A stretch of 43,443 nucleotides of DNA from Alphaproteobacteria bacterium. Its GTDB lineage: Bacteria; Pseudomonadota; Alphaproteobacteria; Rhizobiales; NORP267. Positions 1 to 8,349 of this stretch are shown piece by piece (position 1 is the stretch's first letter; each line of letters opens with the position of its first letter). The stretch covers positions 1-43,443 of the forward strand of contig JAQRMX010000005.1 in NCBI GenBank assembly GCA_028599125.1, in the 5' to 3' direction. The notes beneath the pieces are model-generated. The model saw nothing but the letters and a program-made list of their open reading frames with translations, made no database searches and was not told where the DNA came from. The translations under genes and the position numbers were made by a program.

Positions 1-625
1 GATAGGGATAGGTATTGTAACCAAGCGATTCCATACGTTCCTCATTCATCCGTACACCCTGAATAATCAGTCCAAAATGTGAATTGACGATACGGTGTAT
101 GAGAAAAAAAGACACAAACAAAATGAATAACGCGGTGTAATATAAAGTTGTATCGCTTTCTAATGAACCTAGTGGAAAAAAGTGGCTCCGCGTATCAATG
201 AGCATACCATCTCCGCCCCCATAAATCTCCAGGGACATCGCAACAAAAAACAAAATTTGTGCAACAGCCAGAGTAAGCATGATAAAGTGAACCCCTCTCA
301 CACGAAGCACAAGAGCACCAGTTGCAAGACCGTAAATAGCCGATCCAGCAACAGCGATGAACAAATGCAACCAGCCACTATCATAACCATGATAGGCTGG
401 GATGCCGACAGCATAAGCACCAATGCCCAAAAAAGCAGCATGACCGAACGAAACCATACCTCCAAAACCAAGAAGCAGATTCAGGCTCGCTGCCGCCGTT
501 GCGAAAATAGCAACACGAGTCCCAATGCCCGTATAAAACACCCCTCCCCAGAAAGGAAGAGTTCCAATAGCAACCAAACACAACAGGATGATTAAATACC
601 GTACCGTAAAATATCTCAGCATCAT
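1..625 (-). CDS. livM: Branched-chain amino acid type ABC transporter permease, LivM-like (3' end lies outside the window)
   Basis: Reverse-strand reading frame from ATG at 625 (MMLRYFTVRYLIILLCLVAIGTLPFWGGVFYTGIGTRVAIFATAAASLNLLLGFGGMVSFGHAAFLGIGAYAVG...) is open to the window edge. GFGGMVSFGHAAFLGIGAYA is typical of LivM. Absent from the ORF track because it has no stop in the window. Confidence 0.88.
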   Translation of the reverse strand, partial: MMLRYFTVRYLIILLCLVAIGTLPFWGGVFYTGIGTRVAIFATAAASLNLLLGFGGMVSFGHAAFLGIGAYAVGIPAYHGYDSGWLHLFIAVAGSAIYGLATGALVLRVRGVHFIMLTLAVAQILFFVAMSLEIYGGGDGMLIDTRSHFFPLGSLESDTTLYYTALFILFVSFFLIHRIVNSHFGLIIQGVRMNEERMESLGYNTYPY

Positions 626-632
626 GCTCTCC

Positions 633-1556
633 CTAACGGGTCTTTAACGGAAACAGACCTCGCGGCATAAAAAACAAGATTACAAACATAAAAAGATAAA
701 TCAGTATGCTGGTTACCGCCGGTGCAACCGTTTCAGAAATCTGGCTCGTCACAAGAAATTTCAATAAATCATCCACGAAAGCCCGCCCCATCGTATCAAT
801 AAAACCGATGAGCAAAGCAGCCCAGAACGCACCTTTCACGGAACCTGCCCCCCCCATGATTACAACGATAAAAGACAGAATCATAATCTCTCTGCCCATC
901 CCTACAAATCCACCGGAAAGGGGCAGAACCATCATGCCGGAAAAACCGGAAAGAACGGCTCCCAGGGCAAATACTACCGTCAGAAATCTTTGGACATTTA
1001 CACCAAGTGACGCAAGCATCATACGATCCGATGAGCAGGCACGAATGAGCATGCCAAAATGCGTGCGATGAACGAGAAAGTACAAAAAAGAGGCCACAAA
1101 AACTCCCACAAGGATAATGATTAAACGATAAAAAGAAAAACCTCTGAGAACAGGTAGGTCCATACCGATACGCAAATAATCCGGAAGAGAAATCTGCACA
1201 CCCTGAACACCCCAGATTATCTGGACCAAGGCATTAAACACAAGCATGATACCAAATGTTGCTAAAGCCTGATCCAGATGATCCCGCTCATAAAGATGAC
1301 GGGCAAAAAGCAATTCGAAGGCTGCACCAAGTAATGCCATCACAGGCAAAGTAAGAAAAATACCCACGAAAAAAGAACCGCTTAACAGGGTGAAGGATGA
1401 ACAGATAAACGCACCTATCATATAAAATGAACCATGCGCCAGATTTAAAAATCCCATGATTCCGAAAATAAGTGTGAAACCAGCCGCAACCAGAAACAAA
1501 AGAACGCCCAACTGAAATCCATTCAAAATCTGAACGAGGAGCAATTCGAAGCTCAT
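633..1556 (-). CDS. livH: Branched-chain amino acid type ABC transporter permease, LivH-like
   Basis: 307-aa ORF; GFTLIFGIMGFLNLAHGSFYMIGA and MGGAGSVKGAFWAALLIGFIDT are LivH-family motifs; directly upstream of livM. Confidence 0.9.
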   Translation of the reverse strand: MSFELLLVQILNGFQLGVLLFLVAAGFTLIFGIMGFLNLAHGSFYMIGAFICSSFTLLSGSFFVGIFLTLPVMALLGAAFELLFARHLYERDHLDQALATFGIMLVFNALVQIIWGVQGVQISLPDYLRIGMDLPVLRGFSFYRLIIILVGVFVASFLYFLVHRTHFGMLIRACSSDRMMLASLGVNVQRFLTVVFALGAVLSGFSGMMVLPLSGGFVGMGREIMILSFIVVIMGGAGSVKGAFWAALLIGFIDTMGRAFVDDLLKFLVTSQISETVAPAVTSILIYLFMFVILFFMPRGLFPLKTR

Positions 1557-1877
1557 TGCCCTATCCTCTCCTATTGCCTAGGTAAAACAGAGAACCCGTT
1601 CCACTCCCAAAGCATTCCACGATCAGCCACTCCGCAATGCAAGGGAAAGAGGCAATAAAAGGACATCGGAATATACACACGACAAGAATCTCTATCCACC
1701 CCTTATCCAGAAAATAAATATCCAGAAATACACAATGCATAGAAAATATATGCAGAACCTTCTCTTAATACCCCGTAATCAAAAAAATGCACAAACACAA
1801 ATAAAAGGCCCTTATAAGGCCCAAAAATCCTACTCCCCCTTACACAAGGAGAACGCCACATGCTAAAAATAACAAAA

Positions 1878-3077
1878 CTAACGGAGACACGCATCCACAT
1901 AAGGATCTTGATGATCTATGAATATGGTTTCAACTACTTCACTTGTCCAGTTGCTTTCTTTATCTGTAACAATTTTTCGCAAATAAAAATTCTGAATTGG
2001 AAAATGGTTCCTCCCAAAACGAAATTTTCCTCGGACAGATGGAAAATCGGCTGTCTCCATTGCCATACGCATCCCCTCACGATCCGTCAAATCTCCCTTA
2101 ACTGAGGTCACCGCAAGATTGATCAGATTGATCGCATCATAAGATTGCGCCGCATAAAAAGAAGGATAACGATTGTGCTTAGCACGAAAATCCGTAACAA
2201 AAACATTGTTTGCAGGTATATTTAGTGTCGGGTCCCAGAATTGAGGAAACAGAGAACCAGGCACACTCTTCAGGCCAGCCTCCTGCATACGCGGCAGAGT
2301 CGTTGCGTCAAAAACAAATACCGTATAGAGAGGAATATGTTCTGCTAATCCCGATTGCTCATACTGATTCAAAAAAGAAAAATTGCTCTTCCCAGGGTAA
2401 AAAGCCCAGAGTGCATCGGCACCAGATGAGCGCACCTTGGCAAACTCTGCAGAAAAATCAAGTTGGGGCACCCCCCCCCATTTCGTCTGATCAATACCCA
2501 TAACCTGCCCCTTAAAAACACGAAGAAAGCCTGAAATCATGTCCTTTCCAGCCGTATAATTGGGAGCCATCATGTAAATATTTTTAATCCCCTTCTTGTT
2601 GAGCACCTCACCAATAGCCATTGACATTTGGTCCCCCTGCCAGGAAACAGAGAAAAAATTATCATGACACATCTTCCCTGCCATCTGGCTGGGACCGGCA
2701 TTTGCGGAAATAAGAAAATTACCGGCATTCAGGACAGAACGGCGCGATGCAAGTAAAACATGCGACCAGATAAAACCCGTGACAAAGTCCACATTATCCC
2801 ATTGCACCAGCTTGTCCGTTACCTGCTTACCAATCTCAGGTTTAGATTCATCATCTTCATAAATTATACTGACATCCAGTTCTCCCATGCGGCCCTTCAG
2901 ATGCTCTAGGGCAAGTTCAGCACCAAACTTCATATCTTCACCAATGAGGGCTGCAGAACCTGTCAAAGTTGTCACGAATCCGATTTTCACCTGATCATGT
3001 GTCTCTTTTTCACCTGAAAGGGCAGGATTTGATAAAAAACATAAAGCTAAAAAGATAAATATAAAGATTTTTTTCAT
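1878..3077 (-). CDS. ABC transporter periplasmic substrate-binding protein (Leu/Ile/Val-binding, Peripla_BP_6 type)
   Basis: Signal peptide MKKIFIFIFLALCFLSNPALSG followed by VKIGFVTTLTGSAALIGEDMKFGAELALEHL. The ORF track begins at 3293, but the signal peptide indicates a start at 3077. Same strand as livH and livM. Confidence 0.88.
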   Translation of the reverse strand: MKKIFIFIFLALCFLSNPALSGEKETHDQVKIGFVTTLTGSAALIGEDMKFGAELALEHLKGRMGELDVSIIYEDDESKPEIGKQVTDKLVQWDNVDFVTGFIWSHVLLASRRSVLNAGNFLISANAGPSQMAGKMCHDNFFSVSWQGDQMSMAIGEVLNKKGIKNIYMMAPNYTAGKDMISGFLRVFKGQVMGIDQTKWGGVPQLDFSAEFAKVRSSGADALWAFYPGKSNFSFLNQYEQSGLAEHIPLYTVFVFDATTLPRMQEAGLKSVPGSLFPQFWDPTLNIPANNVFVTDFRAKHNRYPSFYAAQSYDAINLINLAVTSVKGDLTDREGMRMAMETADFPSVRGKFRFGRNHFPIQNFYLRKIVTDKESNWTSEVVETIFIDHQDPYVDACLR

Positions 3078-3409
3078 CGTCAAGCTCCTGATCATTGCAA
3101 TCAGATGGCTCCTCTCCGGAGCAGCTAGCCAGAAAAAAGGAATAACGCTTGTGTTTCCCGACAAATCAGATTCTTCAGACAAGAAAAAAAGAAGGCCTGA
3201 ACGGAAAAAACATACGGAATAATAAGCCCTTGTCCATAAGAGCCTTAATTTCATAAAAGGCATCAATCCTTCATAACCGGTATTCCCGCTCATTGCTTGA
3301 TTGCTTATACTTTACAAAAAACACATCTACCTTCCAGTTCGCTCTATTCAGGATAGTCTGTACCGCTCGAAAACGCAAAGCAAAAGAACAGGCCTCCTCC
3401 TAAGCCCAC

Positions 3410-3580
3410 TGGACATAAACGACAAGATCATAGATCGTGTTATTGTTCATATTCAACGCCTTATCCAAGGTATCAATAGACTTTCTTCAATTTCAGCATT
3501 CAAGCGCTTCTTTTTTCCTTCGCCTCTAACACTTCATGCACAAAATGCGCTGACGAGCTTCATCGCCATGACTAGAGCGT
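3410..3580 (-). pseudogene. Possible relic of a ribbon-helix-helix-type partition partner or antitoxin-like protein
   Basis: Reverse-strand reading KKKRLNAEIEES then, after a frameshift, DTLDKALNMNNNTIYDLVVYVQWA*, resembling small RHH proteins encoded next to plasmid ParA. Lies directly downstream of the parA relic. Confidence 0.4.
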
Positions 3581-3589
3581 TTCTCTGAT

Positions 3590-4005
3590 AGTTCCATGTA
3601 AGCCACTTTACTGTAGTGAAATCGGTGGGTTTCGCCTTGGCCTTCGCATTGTCTACATCATAAAAAGTTAAACCCTCAGACGCCATTTTCGGGTAAAACA
3701 CTTACTGAGTGATTGTTGTATCAAAGACAGGTAGTGCGTATTCGTCCAAAACAGTCCACATATCGCCTCCCAAGCGCCTACCTTCAACCGTATGAGAAAT
3801 GGGAAAAACTTGCGAGCAGAACGCCATATGTGGCCTTTCGAGAGGCTTTAATAAAAGCTACCAGATCGGACGCAGCCCAATTATCATAGGGTGAAAGTTG
3901 AACCCGGATCAAAACAAAATCAATGACTTTGATACAAGCCCGCTATCATGTCTTCAAACTTGATAGTAAAATCGATCACCACGTAATCCCACGTAATCAT
4001 ACGTT
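3590..4005 (-). pseudogene. ParA-family partition ATPase, C-terminal relic with frameshifts and an in-frame stop
   Basis: Reverse-strand frames read WDYVVID / IKVIDFVLIRVQLSPYDNWAASDLVAFIKASRKATYGVLLASFSH / LGGDMWTVLDEYALPVFDTTITQ*VFYPKMASEGLTFYDVDNAKAKA, matching the pattern of plasmid ParA C-termini (DFVLIPVQPSPYD..., ...YGLPVF..ITQRV.Y...A..G.TV.D). Confidence 0.7.
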
Positions 4006-4007
4006 TG

Positions 4008-4250
4008 TCTCCATGTTGGTGAGCATCTTAACGTTTTCGACAATGTCGAGTAAATCACTCAAGGGACCGAGCAAGGCGCTCATACTTAATGATGATCAAC
4101 ACATCGTCGTTACGGAGCTGATCAATCATCCTGTTCAGATCTGAAAGCTGACACTTGGATCCACTAATCATATCAGTAAAGACCTTGCCAGCTCCTTCCG
4201 CCTCCAGAGCGTCAGTCTGGGTATCAAAATTTGGTCGTCTATAGAGAGGC
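4008..4250 (-). pseudogene. Serine recombinase (resolvase/invertase) N-terminal catalytic domain relic
   Basis: Reverse-strand frames read SIDDQIL / TQTDALEAEGAGKVFTDMISGSKCQLSDLNRMIDQLRNDDVLIIIKYERLARSLE* / SDLLDIVENVK, the resolvase pattern (DDQ.LD.Q..AL...G....F.D..SG......L..ML..LR..D.L.V..LDRLARSL.DLL.I) broken by at least two frameshifts. Confidence 0.8.
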
Positions 4251-4635
4251 GGTCATATCAAATAATCATAGTTTTTTCATGAGTTTTTAACCTTTAAGCT
4301 ATTGATGTACCGTGGAGCACGGGAAACAAAACAAAAACGTCCATTCCATTTTTGGATGGTAGTTAATAGAAAGGAATTTTTATCATGCCCAGCGTCTACT
4401 CATACCCTTTGTGACCGCGACCACATATCCGAATCGTGACCTTTCAGAACATTTGCGCACGAATCCACCTATAAGAAATGGCAACTAGATTTAGCGAATT
4501 GCACTTAGGTTGTGAGTGGCTTTCACAATCTGTAATCCATTAATTCATCTCTTTTAGCCCTCTGGCATTAGCCTCCTATCAGCCCACTTTCATATTTTAT
4601 TGATTTTCTTTTTTCGTTATAATAAGAACGAAATT

Positions 4636-4845
4636 GCTTCGGTTCGGATGTTTTCTAACATCTGATGAAAAGGGAATACGGTGAAGTATAGCCAAAAAGT
4701 ACCAACTCCGTGACTGCCCCCGCAACTGTAAGCGGTGAGTGATACCTCTGTTAATCCACTGTTGCGTAGGAGCGCGATGGGAAGGTCCGGTAAAGCTTCG
4801 ACCCGCAAGTCAGGAGACCTGCCGAGCTGATCATCCAAACCACGC
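4636..4845 (+). promoter_or_regulatory. Cobalamin (B12) riboswitch upstream of the btuB-like gene
   Basis: Conserved elements in order: AAAAGGGAATACGGTG, ACTGCCCCCGCAACTGTAAGCGG, GAAGGTCCGG...CGACCCGCAAGTCAGGAGACCTGCC (B12 box about 4805-4823). Followed by a TonB-dependent receptor. End coordinates approximate. Confidence 0.92.
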
Positions 4846-4972
4846 GCGGGGTGCGCTGAGTTTACGGTTTTTCCGTAGTGGTGACAATTTCACCGTCTGC
4901 GGGGGGCTGATGTTCTTCCAACGACCAATACTAAAGTCGCGCGCTCTCTGGGCGTGATCGGAAGGATGAATT

Positions 4973-6841
4973 GTGAAACTTAATATTTTAGCAATTCTTG
5001 TCGGTATAACTTCTGTTTTCAGTCAATCTGTACTTGCCCAGGATACCTTTGAATTGGACCCGATTATTGTTTCGGGTGGCCTAACACCTATCAAGGAAAG
5101 CAAATACGGTCGCTCAGCATCAGTGCTGACCAATGAAGAGATTGAACAGCGCGGGATTACCACTGTGCAGAACGCCCTGCTCGCGGTGCCCGGTATATCA
5201 GTCATCGGGTTAGGCAACAGCTTTATCCAGGTGCGTATCCGAGGTGCTGAGGCCAATCATACTCTGATCCTGATCGACGGCATTCCTGCCGCCGGAGGCA
5301 ATGGAGAATATATCCTCAGCGGACTTGAAATTGCTAACATCGAACGTATCGAAGTGCTGCGCGGTCCGCAATCGGTGTTCTACGGCTCCAATGCCTCGGC
5401 GGGTATGATCAATATCATCACAAAAAAAGGCAAGAACGGTACAGAATACGGTGGCTCTGTCAAAGTTGGAAACGGGCATTCTTCAACCGCTCGCTATTCG
5501 TTTAGAACTGAACGTGGTGGCATTGCAGTGAACCTGTCGCATCTTGATGATGATGGATACGATTATTCCGGAAGCAATGGGGAAAAGGACGGAATTACAG
5601 GCTCTAACCTGAATCTGAGCGGCGATTACATGGCCACCAAATGGCTAAAGCTTGGCTTTACCTTTCGCAATTCCGAGGAAGATTACGCATTTGACAGCAA
5701 TAATTTTTCTGCTACCACCGCCGACGACTATGTCATTGACGATCCAAACCAGAATACCAGACGGATAGAGTGGCTAGGTAACCTTTATGCCGAATACGAG
5801 GGAATGGACAGGCACTTGACTCACCGGCTATCACTGAAACAGACCGATTTTGAACACAGCATAAATAGCAGAATACCGACCAAGACCAACCGATTGGCTG
5901 CCAAATACTTGCTCAGCTTCGGAATAGATGGCCAAATGGTTGCCAATACCGACCATTTAATGAACGCAATGCTGGAATGGGAACGCGATACGTCCTCAAC
6001 TAATCCAAATTACGAACGCGAATCCAATTCAGTTGCCTTGGAGTACCGGGGCAGTCTGGTCAGCGGGTTGAGCTATCAGGCTGGTATTCGCTATGATAAC
6101 AAAAGGGTGTTCGAAGATAATCTCACATGGACGCTGTCAGCAGGCTATACATTTGAAGGAAGCGGTATTCGGGTTCATTCCTCTTCGGGGACCGGCGTCG
6201 TTGACCCGTCATATTTTGAACTGTTCGCCAATTCGTTTGGCTTTGTCGGCAATTCCAACCTGAGAACCGAGAAAAACAGCAGCTTCGATCTAGGAATTGA
6301 AGTGCCCGTTCTTGGCGGTCGCGGTGTGATCGACGTGACCCTGTTTCACGACGAATTGACCGATGAAATCACCTCGCTGTTTGATTCTGTTAGCAACATA
6401 TCGACCTATATTAACCAAACCGGTAACAGCAAACGCCAAGGTATAGAACTGTCGGTTAATCTGGCTGCCACGGACAGCCTGGATCTGCAGCTAAACTATA
6501 CTTATCTGGATGCAATTAATCCTGATGGATCGGTTGAAATACATCGCCCTCAGCATGAGCTTTTATTGAGTATAACACAGCAGATATTTTGCGGGCGCGG
6601 CAATGTAACGGTTGATTTGCGGTATGTCGCCGGGAATTATGACTCGCAGTTCTTTAGTCCCTTTGGGAGGGCGAAATTGTCTAACTACATGATCGCAGAT
6701 ATGTCGGCGCAATATGAACTAAACGACCGAATTGTGCTAACTGTGCGTGTCAACAACCTGTTTAACAAGGAATACTCAGACGTCCGGGGATATGCCAAAC
6801 AAAACCGGATCGCCTATATCGGGTTGCGGGCGGCGTTCTGA
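4973..6841 (+). CDS. btuB: TonB-dependent outer membrane receptor, BtuB-like (predicted vitamin B12 receptor)
   Basis: 622 aa; signal peptide; TonB-box-like DPIIVSG; plug motifs VQNALLAVPGISVIGLG, IRGAEANHTLILIDGIP, IERIEVLRGPQSVFYGSNASAGMINIITKKG; terminal Phe; preceded by a B12 riboswitch. Confidence 0.92.
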   Translation: MKLNILAILVGITSVFSQSVLAQDTFELDPIIVSGGLTPIKESKYGRSASVLTNEEIEQRGITTVQNALLAVPGISVIGLGNSFIQVRIRGAEANHTLILIDGIPAAGGNGEYILSGLEIANIERIEVLRGPQSVFYGSNASAGMINIITKKGKNGTEYGGSVKVGNGHSSTARYSFRTERGGIAVNLSHLDDDGYDYSGSNGEKDGITGSNLNLSGDYMATKWLKLGFTFRNSEEDYAFDSNNFSATTADDYVIDDPNQNTRRIEWLGNLYAEYEGMDRHLTHRLSLKQTDFEHSINSRIPTKTNRLAAKYLLSFGIDGQMVANTDHLMNAMLEWERDTSSTNPNYERESNSVALEYRGSLVSGLSYQAGIRYDNKRVFEDNLTWTLSAGYTFEGSGIRVHSSSGTGVVDPSYFELFANSFGFVGNSNLRTEKNSSFDLGIEVPVLGGRGVIDVTLFHDELTDEITSLFDSVSNISTYINQTGNSKRQGIELSVNLAATDSLDLQLNYTYLDAINPDGSVEIHRPQHELLLSITQQIFCGRGNVTVDLRYVAGNYDSQFFSPFGRAKLSNYMIADMSAQYELNDRIVLTVRVNNLFNKEYSDVRGYAKQNRIAYIGLRAAF

Positions 6842-6851
6842 ACCAATCATC

Positions 6852-7120
6852 ATGGCCTGCATTACATTCGTCTTTGGCAATGCCGCCCTTGCCGATCCGG
6901 TACAGTTGGTGTCGATGAAGCTGTGTACAGATCAAATTGGCGATGCTTTTTACCGCTCTCGATCAGCTATCTGGCGCAGGATCCGCGCGCCACAGTTTCC
7001 ATGTGCTGCCCAAGCTGCTACGCTTCAAACGCACCCATTCAGCCAACAGGCCAATTCCCGATGGATTTGTACCCTGCGCAGAACTTTACCAAAAAAATCC
7101 GGTCTCGAGCAAGATCAGTG
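6852..7120 (+). pseudogene. Relic of a periplasmic cobalamin-binding protein (BtuF-like)
   Basis: Frame 1 reads MACITFVFGNAALADPVQLVSMKLCTDQIGDAF; a second frame continues SISYLAQDPRATVS. Together they resemble the N-terminus of BtuF-like proteins (..P.RIVSMNLCTDQL....SISYLAQDPRAS..) with at least one frameshift. Confidence 0.6.
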
Positions 7121-7406
7121 AAGACAAGGAATTTGAACAGGGCGCATTTGACGCTTTTCAGAGGTTGCTCACCACCTGTGGGATGGAGGAATACCGAGCC
7201 GCTAAAGATCGCGCATGGGTGACAATGACCGATGAAAAGCAACCAGGGATTACGGTGAACCCGCGCCCCGGCGCGGCCTATCCAGGTTGCGCAACGTTCT
7301 TCAGCAATAGCGGAAAATGCACCCTGAAACACCTCTGATTGCTGCCTTTGATCATGATTCGAATGAAGCTGATTCAGAAAATCAGGATCATTAGGAGAAT
7401 AAAAAC

Positions 7407-7724
7407 ATGGATATGACCAAAATTATCGAGTTTTTGCAATGCGGCAGGTCCGCAATGCGGGTCATTGCACTTCTATCGGCGCTTAACCTGATACTGATCC
7501 TATGGAAAATCCTGGACCTTATCCGCATGAGGGCGCGCCTTTCTGGTGCAGAGATGCATGCCTGCCACCAGCTCGATCTGTCCGAGGCTACAGCCCGTGA
7601 GGAAACCACACGCGTCGCCAAAGCCAAATTGATCTGCATCCGAACTGGCCTGCGCGCGCTTGAGCTGATTGCTACCATCGCTCCGCTGATTGGCCTTCTG
7701 GAGACACTTCTGGGTATGGTATGA
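7407..7724 (+). pseudogene. exbB: ExbB/TolQ/MotA-family proton channel, N-terminal half
   Basis: 105 aa ending GLRALELIATIAPLIGLLETLLGMV*. The MotA/TolQ/ExbB domain is interrupted at GLL..LLGM by a frameshift; the remainder is in ORF 7721-7957. Confidence 0.75.
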
Positions 7725-7957
7725 TCAAGGCCTTGCAGGACAATGGCAGCTGCGCCGATCCCTTTCCTCTTGCGGGCGGAATATGGCAGGCCCTGCTGAG
7801 CACGACAGCGAGTATAGCAGTGGCAATCCCGGTATCGACAGCGCTAACATGGTTTGAAAGCGTGATCGAGCGAGTGCAGGGCGATATGGAAGACTCCACC
7901 ACACGGATATTCACCCACCAACAGCTCGCACCCGATATCGCCTTGGAGTCAAAATAG
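7721..7957 (+). pseudogene. exbB: ExbB/TolQ/MotA-family proton channel, C-terminal half
   Basis: 78 aa MIKALQDNGSCADPFPLAGGIWQALLSTTASIAVAIPVSTALTWFESVIERVQGDMEDSTTRIF. This is the expected continuation of ExbB after LLGM, and its start overlaps the upstream stop as ATGA. Confidence 0.78.
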
Positions 7958-7965
7958 CGTAAAAT

Positions 7966-8349
7966 ATGTTCACTTTTTTTGCCCCCATACCCCGACACAA
8001 GCCCAGACTAATACCAATGATCAATGTGGTGTTCTTTCTGCTGATTTTCTTTCTAATAACCGCACAAATCAACCCGATTGAACCTTTTGAGGTTTCTTTG
8101 CCCATGGCCGGCAGAAAAGTGCTAGTTAAGAAAGCAAACATTCTGTTGATTGATTCAGATGAATTGCTTAGCTTTGATGATATTCAGGGTAACGCTGTAT
8201 ATCAGGCACTGGCATCCCGCAAGAACGCAGGATTTTCTCTGTTAATCCGGACTGACGCAGATTTGCCCGCTAGAAATTTCGTCGCAATTATCATGCGCCT
8301 CACAGCTCTTGGGATCACCCGTGTTGAACTGGCAGCCGAGTACAGATGA
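7966..8349 (+). CDS. exbD: Biopolymer transport protein ExbD/TolR family
   Basis: 127 aa; LIPMINVVFFLLIFFLITAQI after a short N-terminus, and LLIRTDADLPARNFVAIIMRLTALGITRVELAAE, are ExbD-like. Located between exbB and tonB. Confidence 0.85.
   Translation: MFTFFAPIPRHKPRLIPMINVVFFLLIFFLITAQINPIEPFEVSLPMAGRKVLVKKANILLIDSDELLSFDDIQGNAVYQALASRKNAGFSLLIRTDADLPARNFVAIIMRLTALGITRVELAAEYR

Noticed and set aside
182-595. 137-aa plus-strand ORF
   Set aside because: Shadow of the partial livM frame on the minus strand, which is the real gene.
706-1071. 121-aa plus-strand ORF inside livH
   Set aside because: Antisense to a clear LivH coding frame; low-complexity translation with no family signal. The same reasoning applies to many track ORFs opposite der, alaS, recA, cckA, flhB, fliM and flgI.
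1803-1822. Inverted-repeat-like ggcccttataaggccc
   Set aside because: Imperfect, short and without a following T-run; not enough to call a terminator.
4400-4480. Possible IS-transposase phrase (KGYE-like) on the minus strand
   Set aside because: Only three or four residues match and the surrounding translation does not continue the family pattern.
4617-4957. Short ORFs 4617-4838 (-) and 4739-4957 (+)
   Set aside because: They lie over the cobalamin riboswitch and the btuB leader, whose conserved RNA elements explain the sequence.
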